A stretch of DNA of 64,000 nucleotides from Canna indica (GCA_034359265.1 CP136891.1:55196501-55260500), one strand, 5' to 3'. Shown: positions 22,133 through 34,084, numbered from the stretch's first letter. Made by a program: numbers and translations. The notes: generated from the letters alone by a model not told the origin.

Positions 22133-24864
22133 GGCGAATAGCGACATTGCGTAAGTTTTAGGGCTTTTTAAGTTTTAGATTAGCTTTGAGATTATCACAT
22201 CAGATATCTAGTTTAGGGCATTGAGATTAGTTTACTTTCATTGTTTAGTGCATTGAGATTAGGGCATTTTTACTGCATTATTTCTAGATTGCTTTACTGG
22301 TGCATTTTTTATAGTTTACTGTATTGTTTAGGACATTGTTTATTGTATTATTTAGTGATTGTTAACTTCAATTTTAAATAGTTTAGTTTAGTTTAGTTTA
22401 CTGATTGTAAGATACTGTATCATTGTTAACTTCAGTGCAAAAGATAATGTGGGGTTACTGCATTGTTCTTTATTGTCAGTGCTTTTTGTTTCATGTTCTT
22501 GGTATGATACTGCATTGTCACATGGGTGAGACCAATACATTTTTCAAGTTTTATCCCATTCCAGAGGGGACAATTCCCTTGAACTTGTACATAGGTGGGG
22601 AGATTGTTTTGAGGCCAAAGCCTCAATATAAATGTGGGGAAACCAAGAAACTATGGTATGATCCTGAATTATTATCCACCACACACCTTGCAAGAGATGT
22701 GGAGAAAGTTTATGGCTACCCAAATGCAACACATTTCTGGTGGAAGTTTGGGGATGAGCCTTTTGATGTACTTAGACCTTTCTTAGGTGATAATGATGTT
22801 TTGACTGTGCTAAAAGGACTACAAGGGAATAACAATAGAAGATTGAATATTCTTGTACAACATAGGATTGATGACCCCATTACTATACCTCAGGCTCAGG
22901 AACCACCTAATACTGTACCCCTAGATCAGGAACCACCACAGGCAACACAGGCAACACCTGCAACACAAGCACCACAGGCAACACAGGCAACACCTGCAAC
23001 ACAAGCAACACAGGCAAACATACAGGCTGAGAGTTCATCCAAAAAAAAGAATAAAAAAACTAGAGGATTGAGCAAGAAGTTAGTTAAGATCCCAAGAATG
23101 GGTATGAAGATTAAGATGACAGTGAAAAAGCCACAGAAAATGAAGGAACCTGCATAAAGTGAAGAAGAAGTGAACCTGGATGATTGTGACTTCCTTGACA
23201 GTGAAGATAATGTTCTTGATATATTCTTTGATCATAATTCCACACAGGTTGAAGAAGAAGTTAATGACATGCTCAATGATAAGAAAGAGAGTGTGAATGA
23301 CAGAAAAAAAGAACCAATTGATGAGAGTGAATAAGAACCAAGTGATGAGAGTGAATATGAACCAAGTGATCAATTGGATATTGCTAGTGAGAGTGAGAAT
23401 GAGCAGGGAAATAAAAAGAAAAGGAAGAAGCAAAAGTTTGCAACTTTCAATGAGAAAATAGATTTTCATGGAAGGGTTGAACTGACAGTGGGAATGTGTT
23501 TCAATAATTTTAAAGTGTGCAGGTCAGCACTCAGAAAATATGCAGTACAGAGAGGGATTGATTTTGTATTCATCAAGAATAAAAGAAGAAGGATAACCAT
23601 TGCATGAAAGAGGGGTTGTGGATGGAAGGTTCATGCATCCCCCTCCTATAAGAATGAGGCATTTCAAATCAAAACATGGACAAATATGGAACACAAGAAT
23701 TATGGATGAGAATTTGAAAATACAAAGGCTGATTCAAATTGGTTAGCAGAGGAGTATTTGGAGCACATTAGAGACCAACCTCATTGGGATAATAAAGCTT
23801 TTCAAAATCAAGTACACAAGGATCATAAAATGACTATGTCTAGATACCAGTGTTATAGGGCAAAGCAAAAGGCAATATTGAAGCTACAAGGAAAGGCAGC
23901 TGAACAATTTACAAAGTTATGGGATTATAGTGCAGCGGTAAAGAAGTACAATCCTGGTAGTAATTGCAAGGTAGATCTCAACAATGGCTTGTTCAAGAGA
24001 TTTTATGTATGCTTGGATGCATTGAAGACTGGGTTCAAAGCTGCTTGTAGGCCCATCATTTGCATAGATGAGTATTTTCTAAAGGGGCCTTATGGAGGAC
24101 AGCTGTTGTGTGCAATAGCAAATGACGGGAATGACAATATGTATCCCATTGCATGGGCTGCAGTGGAGGTTGAGTGCTATGACAGTTGGAAGTGGTTCCT
24201 GTATTACCTACTTGAAGATATAGGTTCAATTGAAGAGAATGGCTAGACTTTTATGTCAGATCAACAAAAGGTAAGTATTATAGACCAGTTCCTGTTATGT
24301 GGTTCCTGTTAAGTATTGGTTCCTGTTGGTTGAGCACCCTTTTCAAGGAAATATAGAATAGCGGGAACATTTGAATAAGTTTGATTCTTTATCGGATCAT
24401 AAAAACCCACTTTTCGAAGATCTCTTCCTTCTCTTCGGGATCGAACATCAATTGCAACGATTCTATAGGTGGCTCATTGGGATAGATGTACATAACCCCC
24501 CCCCCCCCCAGAAACGTATAGGAGGTTTTCTCCTCATACGGCTCGAGCTCGGGGGTCTTGCGCACACAACTATAGTTTAGAGGGTTTATTGCGCGCACAA
24601 CTATAGTTTATGGGGGTCTTGCGCACACAACTATAATTTAATTATTATGTGTTTTTATTTTTTAATTACCTCTCCAAATATATGTAACAGAGTTTGGAAT
24701 CAGTGTTGGAGGAATTAGGGGCTGATCATAGAATCTGTGTAAGGCATTTATATGCCAACTTCAAGAAGAGTTATCCTGGCAAGACTTTAAAGGATGAGCT
24801 CTGGAATGCAGCAATGGCAACAACATTTAATAGTTTCAAGGCTTGCATGGAAAGAATCAAGAAT
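22133..24864 (+). pseudogene. MULE transposase, N-terminal and catalytic parts
   Basis: This is the mudrA-type transposase. A possible first exon is ATGGCGAATAGCGACATTGC before a GTAAG donor (22133-22152). The second block encodes FFKFYPIPEGTIPLNLYIGGE and a long hydrophilic spacer with a Gln/Ala/Thr/Pro repeat (22920-23025). From about 23463 the MuDR DNA-binding domain is readable (KVCRSALRKYAVQRGIDF), then after stops near 23605 and 23707 SRYQCYRAKQKA and the catalytic PF10551 region: CRPIICIDEYFLKGPYGGQL, then NDGNDNMYPIAWAAVEVE and SWKWFLYYLL. TAG at about 24244 replaces Trp in the following TFMSDQQK. An intron (about 24271-24690) precedes ELGADHRICVRHLYANFKK. Four or more stops: inactive. 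Confidence 0.88.
24330..24545 (+). other. Possible plastid-derived insert in the MULE intron
   Basis: The stretch around ttatcggatcataaaaaccc and cctcatacggctcgagctcg looks to me like chloroplast genome sequence, but I cannot name the locus and cannot search. It lies wholly within the transposase intron and includes a C run (24498-24510). Three short copies of gcgcacacaactatag follow (24555-24640), resembling MULE terminal motifs. Confidence 0.4.
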
Positions 24865-25440
24865 CACTACAAGAAATCTAGGCTTTAGTGAGGGTCGCGA
24901 CCCTCACTAAAACCCCATATTGCCCTCACTAAAGGCTTTTAGTGAGAGTCACATGGCCCTCCCACGTCGTCAGAAAAAGTCTCGTCACTAAAAGTATAGG
25001 TGAGGGCCATGTCCCGACCCTCACTAAAAGGTAGCTTTCGTGAGGTAAAATTGACCCTCACTAATTCTTATATTTAGTGAGGATCGCTGGTGACCCTCAC
25101 TAGAAGATAGTTTTTGTGAGGCCGAACTGATCCTCACTAATTCTGATATTTAGTGAGGGTCGTTGGTGACCCTCACTAAAAGATAGTTTTTGTGAGGCCG
25201 AACTGACCCTCACTAAATATGAGAATTAGTGAGGGTCAAATTTGCCTCACGAGAGTTGCCTTTTAGTGAGGGTCGAGAGATAATCCTCACCTATATTTTT
25301 AGTGACGAGACTTTTCCTGACGACATCTGAGGGTCGGGGCGACCCTCACTAATTCCTACATTTTGTGTGGGTCGCTGACCCCTCTAAAACCATTTTTCAT
25401 AGATTTTCTTTTCGTGAGGGTCTCCTCACCCTCACTAAAA
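24865..25440. repeat. Left subterminal gtgagggtc array
   Basis: More than a dozen direct and inverted copies of ttagtgagggtc lie within 575 bp. They include a perfect 28-base palindrome at 24884-24911 (half-site tttagtgagggtcg) and larger inverted blocks. In En/Spm elements such repeats are the binding sites of the accessory transposase protein. Confidence 0.88.
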
Positions 25441-25716
25441 GTTATTATAAAATGCATATAAAATATAATAATTGTTTATAATTTAATTATATTTACATAA
25501 TTATTAAGAAGCATATAAAGACAAGAAAAATACATGTCATCATTTAACGTATATATCTATTACAAAATTCATAAAGTATCACTACATGGTCCATTACAAA
25601 AAACACATCTAATAAAATATAAATTTCATTACATAAAAATTTCAACTTAAAAATAAAATTGAGACATGTTCTACTAATTCATACATAAATCAAGATCATT
25701 ATCTTCACAATTTCTT

Positions 25717-25950
25717 TCATTTTTTCCCACCTTTTATCTCGTCCATGAAAGTAACTATCATATCCATCTTTCTTCTATCATCTTCAAATTGTTCTTCCAT
25801 CTTCTTCTTTCTCTCCTCTTCCATCTTCAAATCAATATATGAACATACATTAATAATAAGATCATTAATATTGCAAGAAAAACTAGTAGTAGAAATGCAT
25901 ACCTTAATCCAATTAATAAACTTGGAAGAAAAATTAAGCATGTTAAGCAT
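25717..25950 (-). pseudogene. LINE reverse-transcriptase scrap fused to a coiled-coil tail
   Basis: The minus frame reads FSSKFINWIKVCISTTSFSC (25873-25932), which matches the start of the plant LINE RT motif that normally runs on to the GLRQGDPLSP segment. Here the similarity breaks off after NIN, and the frame continues into an unrelated charged stretch (KMEEERKKKMEEQFEDD) reminiscent of CACTA accessory-protein coiled coils. It looks like two captured pieces joined by chance. Confidence 0.55.
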
Positions 25951-26513
25951 ATTATAAATGGAGCTTCAAGAAACACTATCATATCTATAATAGTGTAGCC
26001 TAACAATGTCCGATAAATTACTCCAAATATCTCTCAAATGCTCAAATGCATAGCCATGTAACTAAGCAACTTTTATAGATGACATATTTGTATATATAAT
26101 ACAGATATGCAACACAACAATATATAGGTAACAAGGTTTAGATATTTGGGAGTAACAAGCAACCAAAACAGAAAACCAAAAACATGAAACTCATATCCGA
26201 TCATACAATAACCTACTAGGAACTTTAGAGATACAAGTATAAACCCTTAGGATAAAATGACCCTTTGGTGAAATTTTGAAGCTGTGGAATTTTGCTATAA
26301 TTTTTCTATGCTAAGAATATTGCTAAATGAATTAAGAATTAGTCAATTGGAGTCAGCATGTAAAAGCAAAAGATGTTGGTTGTACAAGCAACAGAGCAAG
26401 TTTCTGACATCTTTTCCCTTTTTTTCATATGTTTCTTGACAAACACTTCATTTGTGTTAATGTGGAGAAAGTATCAAATCCATAGTTCAAATTCTACAAC
26501 TTCAACCCAGGTT

Positions 26514-26773
26514 AGCTTGTCTTATCTGCCAGTTGATCAACAACCACATTGCTAGGAGCACAAACTAGGACTTGGTGTCACCAAACCGTCAAATTTGATT
26601 TAGTAGATTATCAATAGGCTATTCCATTAATTATTACTCAGCTACCTGCTCTTGACCTTGTTTGGCCATGTGATATACAATGGCTACATATGTGATTGTC
26701 TTCCCTATGCCAGGTGGGCCATGTATTAAACTGATTGGTTTCTGGTACATTCTTAACAGCAAAAGCCTGCCAA
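26514..26773 (-). pseudogene. UPF1: Captured exon fragments of UPF1 RNA helicase
   Basis: UPF1 is the ATP-dependent RNA helicase of nonsense-mediated decay. On the minus strand, block 1 (26646-26773) reads QAFAVKNV, then after a 2-base loss [16 protein letters not shown] with the Walker A P-loop, then [15 protein letters not shown]. Block 2 (26514-26574) reads QVLVCAPSNVVVDQLADK, the next conserved UPF1 segment. The gap between them (26575-26645) begins with a gt donor, so an intron was captured too. Only about 60 residues of a protein of over 1200 are present, so this is a transduplicated fragment with no helicase activity. Confidence 0.88.
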
Positions 26774-27959
26774 AAATTGATCCTATCACATATGCAATAA
26801 TCTTCTATACATAAGGTAAAAGATTAGAGATTCTAGTAGTGAAAAAAAGAGTAGCGATAGTAGAAGAAGAAAAGTTAGCTATGAACACACTTTTCTTCAT
26901 TACTACTAATTTGTGTGGGGAAACAATTAGAGTTTCTCATTACAGCTACTAACAAGTAGAATTTTTTATTGTTTACCATAATCAAGTACATCTGCAAAGT
27001 TTATTAGCTTTGACACTCAACTAGGCGAAGTGTGTAGTGAACACCGTTGACTCTCTCTAACTTGAGAAAGCTAACAGCCTTAGGCATAACTAATTTTCTT
27101 ATTTTCTAGCTACTTATGTTCATAATTTGTTAATACTTAATTTTTCACCTACACATCTTAATTTAATAGTATATATAGACAAGTTGCAAATCCTTGAACC
27201 GCTAGAAATCATGTTTGAAAAGTTTCAAAGGTGCCCATAACTGATTATTATTCCTGAAACATCTCTTACGTACCGAACATCTTTTCATATAAGCAAATAA
27301 TCTAAACTTCTCATATGATTTAGATAAATGAGCATGTGCATTATTTAAAATGATAAAATTGAGTAAATAATAATTAAAAATCAACTCCTCAACGTCCAAT
27401 TCTAGGATGCAATTAAGACAATAAATAAATGCTAATCCTATGATTATCTTCTACAACTGGAACATTAATCATTCTCTAATTGCTCAAATTCTAGATCCTA
27501 ACATCTTCAGCAGTGACAGCCTCTGATAACAAGCATTGCTTGACAACATGATAAGAAGCTTTGGCATTATATATGTCCTTAATTAGTCTTAAAAAAAATG
27601 CAGAGGCATCTTCGCCTTTACTTGCTGGCAAAGATCCTCTAAGTCAGCAAAGCATGATGATCTCTTGACTCCTGTACGATCGAGAGAATTAATTAAAACC
27701 GCTTATCTCACTAGTTGACGAACGAAGATGGTAAGTTGTAAGCATACAATAACTATGATTTGCTAGCTAGGTAGAAAACTTTACAATAACTGATACGTAC
27801 AAAAACTTAAGTAAAACTATGTGATCATTGAAAATTGATAGCTAGACCAACCGATACATTAGCTGAACTAAAACACTGCATTTCCTAGACCAGTAACTAA
27901 AACCCAATTATTCATACTAATAGAACAGTAAAACTGAACTAAAACATGTAGAATTTTTC

Positions 27960-28950
27960 AGCAACATTAATAAGCTGTAGCTTGTGCACAAAATTATTGA
28001 GAGTAGCGCTGTAGCTTGTGCAATTAATCCACGTTTAGATAACTGATCTAGTTTATCAGGAAAAGATGCAAATGCTTCTGTAATTCGTGTCAAGCAGATA
28101 AAAGCTTGTTTACAACCTTAGTCATGATAGTTGAGAAGGTTAGTCAAGAGCGGAGCTACATCGGTAACAAAATCGGCTGCATCTAATGGCAGTTTCTTGC
28201 ACATATTTGCTGTAGTTGATAGTTCTACTCTCTGAACTCCTGTGGAAAAGAAGTCAAGATAAGATAGCACTGCCATAAGTGCACCAGCTCACAAGCAAGC
28301 AGTTGGGTGCTCTTGTGATATCTTGAGAGCTTGTAGGGACTGTTCTGCTATGTCCATGTACTCTATTGTGAGAAGGCGTGCACAAAAGTAGGGAATGGCA
28401 CCATATCGCACCACGTTGGAGCATGATGAAGGATGGATATCACATAGGTAGGTGATATACCTGGCTACAAGTAGTATAATGTCGGATTGCTCTCATGGTT
28501 GAGCACTTGAGCATCGCCACTAGCACAGGCACAAAGGAATCAACATGTATTGGCCCGAGAGAATCTTCAATCCCGATCATAGAGTTGGTTCAGTGCCTCA
28601 AACTACTTTTCCTCCTCGATCCCCATCAACCCGTATACCTGATAAGATCTTCTTTAACCGCCTGCTTTGTTGTGAGGAAGAGGAAGCCAACAAGGCCGAT
28701 GATGGGAGGAGGTCATAAAACTCAGCGCCCAATTTTCTAAGAAGACCCTGGAGGGCGCTACTAGCCAAAGTCAGATTCTGATGGAGCATGCTGAGACTAG
28801 CCCTGCTTTCGTTATCGGACCATCAAAGCTCAACCCTAAGATCCTTTATGTGTCTCTATCCCTATCTCTCGCCCTGGAAGCCCCCGCCTCCTTCCCTTTG
28901 TCGAGGGCATCCCGGTCGCGGTCTCTTTTCGCGCTGGCTGAGTCGCTTCT
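27960..28950 (-). pseudogene. UPL3: Captured fragment of ubiquitin ligase UPL3
   Basis: UPL3 is a HECT-type E3 ligase with N-terminal armadillo repeats. From 28950 downward I read DALDKGKE and RARDRDRDT, then LGLSFDG, LHQNLTLASSALQGLLRKLG, RRLKKILSGIRVDGD, DSFVPVLVAML, LNHESNP, CARLLTIEYMDIAEQSLQAL, LMAVLSYLDFFSTGVQRVEL, CKKLPLDAADFV, PLLTNLLNYHD and ICLTRITEAFASFPDKLDQL. The order equals the UPL3 N-terminal half, with intron-like gaps and several frameshifts and stops (for example near 28260). The HECT domain is missing. It lies inside the CACTA element, in antisense to the MULE. Confidence 0.9.
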
Positions 28951-29439
28951 TAATCCCTTGGTCCCGCGCTCGGCTCCGATTGATTGTCGTCTCTCGAGTT
29001 CGTGATCGTTCCCACCCAAAAGACTTAAGAAGAAGAAGAACCTAGAGTAGAACTCGGATGATGAGAGCTTCAGGGACGAGGGCTTTCGGGACGAGGACTT
29101 CGGGGACGACAGACGAGGGATGAGGGGTAGAAATATATTTTTAATCAAATTTAAATATATAATTAATTAAAATATATTTAATCGATTATTATTACTTCAG
29201 ATTTTTAATAATTTTATTATTAAAATTATTATTAATTTAATTAAATAAATAATTTTGAGGGATGATGGGTGGAAATTTTAATTATTTTATTTTTTACTTA
29301 ATAATATTTTATATTTTAAATATACATTTAATTAATTATTTAATTATCTTAATTTATTTTTATTTTTTAAATTATTTTTTATTTATTTTTAGAAGTGAGA
29401 GGTAAAAAATTGTGATTGTCATTTCTTATCATCGCAAAA

Positions 29440-30175
29440 TGTAGGATTTAGTGAGAGTCACCGTGTTATCCTCATAATATGTACTTTTTAGTAAGAATTA
29501 TATTAGACCCTCACTAAATGCAGGATTTCATGAGGGTCACATGTCCTCATAAAAAGCAGGATTCGTGAAGGTCACGATGTCATCCTCACAATATATACTT
29601 TTTTGTGAGGATCATATTAGACCCCCACTAAATGCATGATTTCATGAGGGTCATGATGTCCTCACAAAATATACATTTTAGTGAGAGCTATACTCGACCC
29701 TCACAAAATGCAAGATTTCGTGAGGGTCAATGATGTTGGTCAATGATGTTGTCATCACAAAATATACTTATTAGTGAGTGTCATATTAGACCCTCACTAA
29801 ATACAGGATTTCGTGAGGGTCACGATGTCCTCACAATATATACTTTTTAGTGAGGGTCATATTCGACCCTCACAAAATGCAGGATTTCGTGAGGGCCAAG
29901 ATGTTATCCTCACAATATATACTTTTTAGTGAGGGTCATATCCGACCCTCACAAAATATTTTATTTTTACTGTCGGGTTTTCGTGAGGGTCATGATGTTT
30001 TCCTCATTATATATACTTTTTAGTGAGGGTCATACCCGTCCCTCACAAAAGTGTTCTTTTACTGACGGGTTTTCGTGATGGTCGACTAGCGACCCCCATA
30101 AATAGATGGATTTAGTGAGGGTCGATGCGCGACCTCCACCAAATCTCGTCACTAAAAGCCAAATTTTTTGTAGTA
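29440..30175. repeat. Right subterminal gtgagggtc array and CACTA terminus
   Basis: Roughly 20 copies of tttagtgagggtcatat or its complement alternate at 40-60 bp spacing. Phase and spacing suggest amplification of a unit of about 90 bp containing an inverted pair (gtgagggtca ... tgaccctcac). The array ends at gccaaattttttgtagta. Confidence 0.86.
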
Positions 30176-30935
30176 AATATAGACCAATCTGCATGACTGG
30201 TTGATGAGAAAACCTCCAAGAAAGTGGTCCAAACATGCCTTTAGAGAAAGAACCAAGAGTGATATGTTATTGAATAATATTGTAGAGACATTTAATGGAT
30301 TCATACTAGAGGCACGTGACAAGCCAATATTGACTATATGTGAGATGATTAGAAGGATGTTGATGAAGAGGCTAGTTGCTAAGAAGGAGGGTATGATGAA
30401 TTATCCTGGTCCAATAGCTTCACGTGTTCAGTTGAAATTAGAGTCAGCAAAAAAGGATGCTCCCCTATCCATAATAGCTTGCTGCGGAAACCTTCTATTT
30501 GAAGCAAATCATGTGAGAGATGGACAAAATGTAGTTGACCTCAAACAGAGAACATGCAGTTGTGGGAAATGGCAACTTACTGGCATTCCATGTGGGCATG
30601 CAATTTCTTGTATATATAGGTTGGTTTTGACATTTTTTCCTTGTATTTATTATTAACTTTGATTATTATGTGTATTAACTTGATTGTTTCAATGGTATTG
30701 ACAGAGTTGGGGATATACATGAAAACTATGTACATCAATGGTATTCCAAAGACATGTTTATGAAGGCATACTCCACATTTATAAAACCAATCCAGGCGAA
30801 GAAGATTGGCCACATGAGGATCATGCACCCATTGGTCCTCCAACATGTAATGTACTGCCAGGGACACCAAGAAAATAGAAAAAGAGGGCAACAGATGAAC
30901 CTATCAATCCTCACAAGGTTACTAGAAGAGGACAA
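30176..30935 (+). pseudogene. MULE transposase, C-terminal SWIM part
   Basis: After the CACTA insertion the transposase resumes: DWLMRKPPRKWSKHAF, LLNNIVETFNGFILEARDKP, ICEMIRRMLMKRLVAKKEG, then NVVDLKQRTCSCGKWQLTGI followed by PCGHAI. The CxCx9CxH set (codons for C near 30555 and 30561, then PCGH near 30600) is the SWIM zinc finger that ends MuDR-type transposases. A small intron (about 30612-30704) is followed by VGDIHENYVHQWYSKDMFMK. A frameshift lies near the insertion scar at about 30193. Coding similarity ends where the copia LTR begins. Confidence 0.86.
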
Positions 30936-32216
30936 TGTTGTGTGAAACATGACACTAGAAATGGGGGTTAAATAGTGTTTGTCCCCTTTTTTCCTATATT
31001 TTTTTTTAACTCAATTTTAACTTAACTTAAGTGCAAGTGTTTCTTAACTGTAAACGTGATCAAATATTAATGACAGTGATAGACAATCAAGAAAGCAATG
31101 CAAACAAGAATAATTATAGTGGTTCAACCAACTGCCTACTCCACTACCTTGGCTCATCACCAAGGATTTCTAACCACTATTTTATAGAGATTATGTTTCC
31201 CTTTGAATACACTGAGGATACTCTTCTCACCACTCTGAGAACATCTCAATCGTATTCACCTAGGTAAAGCATAATTCTACAAATATTTCCCTAAGTGTTT
31301 CCCTAGTACACCTAGCAGCTATTACAGATGGAAAACAAGTTTCAAATAAACTTCAAATACAATGGAAAGAGCTTAAGAATTTAAAGATGAACCAAAGCTC
31401 CTTTCCCAAGCCTTCAAGCCTCCAACTTGCAGGAAGATGACTCTTTGAGTTGCAGCAAAGTTGAGGGAAGTAGGGAAGCAGGCGCTCGAAGAATGTTGTC
31501 GACGGAGGCGAAGGGCGCGCAACAAATCAATTATTATGAAGGCTCAAATTACTTCTTTAATGCTCAATAAAATTTCTAAAAAGATTTAAAGAAGTTAGGT
31601 GAGGAGTATTTATAACCCCTCAGTTGAACGGAATGTTCAACGGGCGAAAAAATAGCCATTGGCGCCCCGTTGGTCGCTTGTCGGTCGATCATCGGTCGAC
31701 CGACTGATCGACCGCCAATGCGATCGCTGGCTTATGTGAGTCCTCGGTCGACCGATGAACATTCTGCCTATTTTTTGCTTCGGTCGGTCGATCGACGCAG
31801 CCTTCTACGGCTACTGCCACTTTTTCACATCATTCGGTCGACCGAATTGGCTACTGCCAATGATACTGCCTTGTTCGGTCGACCGAATGCAGGCTGAGGC
31901 TGATTTCTACTTGAAATTTTTACATATTTTTTTTATGGATTTAGTTACCAAGTTCTAACTTAGATAACTATACAATTAGGCTTGGGATAAGATCATCCTA
32001 GGGGTATATTACAAGATATCTATTTGATTTATGCCCGAGCCTTTCTTTGTCATTTTCTTTCGTTTCGTTGACGGTCTTTTCTTCCAATTCGTCTGAACAA
32101 ACTTGGCATGCTTTTGGCAACCTCATCCTGAACTCAAAACTTCACATAAGGATTAAATACTTGTTTGTTATCATCAAAATAAAGATCGAGGCTTAAGAGA
32201 AACCCTTAAGCCAACA
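30936..32216 (-). repeat. Copia LTR, left
   Basis: The LTR starts tgttgtgtgaaacatgacac and ends taagccaaca. Its start matches the complement of the solo copia LTR end at 49589 better than the right LTR of this element does. It contains the TCGGTCGACCGA palindrome cluster at about 31670-31890. No gene. Confidence 0.82.
31670..31890. repeat. TCGGTCGACCGA palindrome cluster (copy 1)
   Basis: Six or more full or partial copies of the 12-base palindrome tcggtcgaccga, several followed by ggctactgcca, lie in 220 bp of otherwise AT-rich LTR. The same module recurs in the other two copia LTRs. Confidence 0.85.
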
Positions 32217-32764
32217 ATCTCCCCCTTTTTGATGATGACAAACATAATATGGAATTTTAAGAAACATATGCATATATTTTTTGTGAGCTTAAGTTAAGGC
32301 ATACATGAATTAAGGCATACTTTAGCTATATAAGAAAATGATGCCTTAAGTCAACCTATGCATTTAACTACTTATAACTCAACCTATCATTCATTCAAAT
32401 ACTTATAACTCGACTTATGCTTCCCCTATCAATGTGCATATCATTTTTATCTACCCCTAACTATATAACTCACCCTAACTATATGCATCGTAAAAAACCA
32501 AGTGTGACCTTACTTTTTCTTCCCCTTTTGACATCAATCAAAAAGGGTAAGAATTAAGGTACAATTAATGAGTTTCATCATAAAAACCAATAAAGGCATA
32601 AAACCAAGTATCATCTACCACTATAGTCCTCCCCATTAATGTAAGCCTATAGAAGGCGAACACCAATAGGTCGCAAAGCCCCACTACAGAGCAATACATA
32701 AGTGTGATTATACTTTCTAGAATGCAAGTTTTGGAAACACATATACATTTTGAAGAAAAATATT
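32217..32764. other. Copia 3' untranslated region with polypurine tract
   Basis: The complement of 32217-32235 is the purine-rich aaaaagggggagat tract that primes plus-strand DNA synthesis, abutting the LTR. The remainder holds no gene; a motif atgccttaagtcaa occurs at 32341 and again at 32920 inside the RNase H region. Confidence 0.75.
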
Positions 32765-34075
32765 TTAATTACTAGGAAAAGCACAAATTCCTAATTGCAT
32801 CCTTAAATTTGTAAAGCTTTCTTCAACCAAGGGTTTTGTAAATATATCGGCAAGTTGTTTATCGGTGGATATAAATTCTACCGATATATTTCCCTTAGTC
32901 ACATTATCCTTAAGAAAATGATGCCTTAAGTCAATATGCTTGGTTCTAGAGTGTAAAATAGGGTTCTTTGTTAAGTTTATTGCACTAGTGTTATCACAAT
33001 GAATAGGTATGCAAGAATACTCAAGTCCATAGTCTAAAAGGGTTTGTTTCATCCAAAGGACTTGTGCACAACAACTAACCGCAGCGATGTATTCCGCTTC
33101 GGTAGTTGAAAGTGCAACTAAGTTTTGTTTCTTTGAGAACCAAGAAATAAGACTCGCTCATAAGAATTGACAACACCCACTAGTGCTTTTTCTATCTACT
33201 TTACACCCGGTAAAATCTGCATCCGAAAAACCGATTAAATCAAATGATGTATGACATGGATATCATAGTCCTAAGTCAATCGTGCCTTTTAAATATCTCA
33301 ATATGCGTTTTACCGCACTTAAATGAGATATTTTAGGGCAAGATTGAAACCTAGCACATACACATACACTAAACATGATATCGGGTCTACTTGTGGTTAA
33401 GTAAAGAAGACTACCAATCATACCTCGATATTGTTTTTCGTCAACTTTAATGCCCTCTTCATCTTTGTCAAGCTTGATGGATGCGCTCATAGGTGTAGAA
33501 GCTATCTTGGCTTCATTCATCCCAAACCTTTTGATGAGCTCCTTTGTGTACTTGGCTTGATTGATGAAGATTTCTTTGTTGGTTTGCTTGATTTGAAGAC
33601 CAAGCATGAAGGAGAGCTCCCCCATCATGCTCATCTCATACTCATCTTGCATACATTTAACAAACCACTTACAAAGCATTTCATTAGTAGCGCCAAAAAT
33701 TATGTCATCAACATAAATTTAAACTAATAACATATCATTTTCATGATGCTTAATAAAAAGTGATACATCAGCTTTTCCAACACTAAAACCTTGTTCAATT
33801 AAAAATATTGAAAGTATTTCATACCAAGCTATAGGAGCTTGTTTTAAACTATATAATGCCTTTTTAAGTTTGAAAACATTGTTTGGAAACTCAAAACTTT
33901 CAAAACCGGGGGGTTGTTCAACATAGACTTCTTCATTAATGAAACCATTCAAAAATGCACTTTTTACATCCATTTGAAAAAGTTTAAAACCCTTAAAGCT
34001 AGAATGTGCCAAAAGCATTCTAATTGCTTCTAATCTAGCTACGGGAGCATACGTTTCATTATAATCTATCCCTTC
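32765..34075 (-). pseudogene. Copia reverse transcriptase and RNase H
   Basis: From 34075 downward: ARLEAIR, FKLFQMDVKSAFLNGFINEE, VYVEQPPGFE, KLKKALYSLKQAP and ADVSLFIKHHEND, then YVDDIIFG spanning 33720 (the active-site YVDD). After a stop at 33719 the frame continues LSFMLGLQIKQ, AKYTKELIKRFGM, QYRGMIGSLLYLTTSRPDI and LRYLKGT. RNase H is visible as STTEAEYIA (about 33105) and HCDNTSAINLTKNP, then SRTKHIDLRHHFL and LADIFTKPL. The order is that of Ty1/copia Pol. The 5' part of RT (before ARLEAIR) is missing. Confidence 0.9.
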
Positions 34076-34084
34076 TTATTGATT

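Larger units (their letters stand above)
24865..30175. mobile_element. Non-autonomous CACTA element carrying host exon fragments
   Basis: The left end is cactacaagaaatctaggct and the right end, complemented, tactacaaaaaatttggct (one terminal base changed). A 3-bp duplication, aat, flanks it (24862-24864 and 30176-30178), and the MULE transposase frame continues beyond it. Both ends hold dense arrays of gtgagggtc and its complement. The 4-kb interior has no transposase but contains spliced fragments of UPL3 (27960-28950) and UPF1 (26514-26773) and a scrap of LINE reverse transcriptase. In the remaining interior (25960-26510, 26780-27955, 29150-29440) I see AT-rich sequence and no recognised gene. 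Confidence 0.9.
21753..30935 (+). mobile_element. Autonomous-type MULE (MuDR-like), decayed, split by a CACTA element
   Basis: The left terminus begins gggtaaattacacggaaccc at 21753 after an atatatata run. The transposase gene follows in pieces at about 22133-24864 and 30179-30935, interrupted by CACTA element 24865-30175. The right inverted terminus is not visible: a copia LTR starts at 30936 where the transposase C-terminus should continue. The left terminus resembles those of the small fold-back element at 56834-57367 (aaattayac..., gactatag, gtgcgcaa), so the two belong to one family. Confidence 0.85.

Noticed and set aside
27400..27690. Possible extra captured gene fragment in the CACTA element (minus strand DASAFFLRLIKDIYNAKASY)
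   Set aside because: It reads like coding sequence over about 40 residues, but I do not recognise a family and cannot search, so I did not list it as a feature.
30930..30975. Cys/His residues (GQCCVKHD) as the MULE's C-terminal zinc knuckle
   Set aside because: The bases align with the terminus of the solo copia LTR (complement of 49560-49589), so they are LTR sequence.
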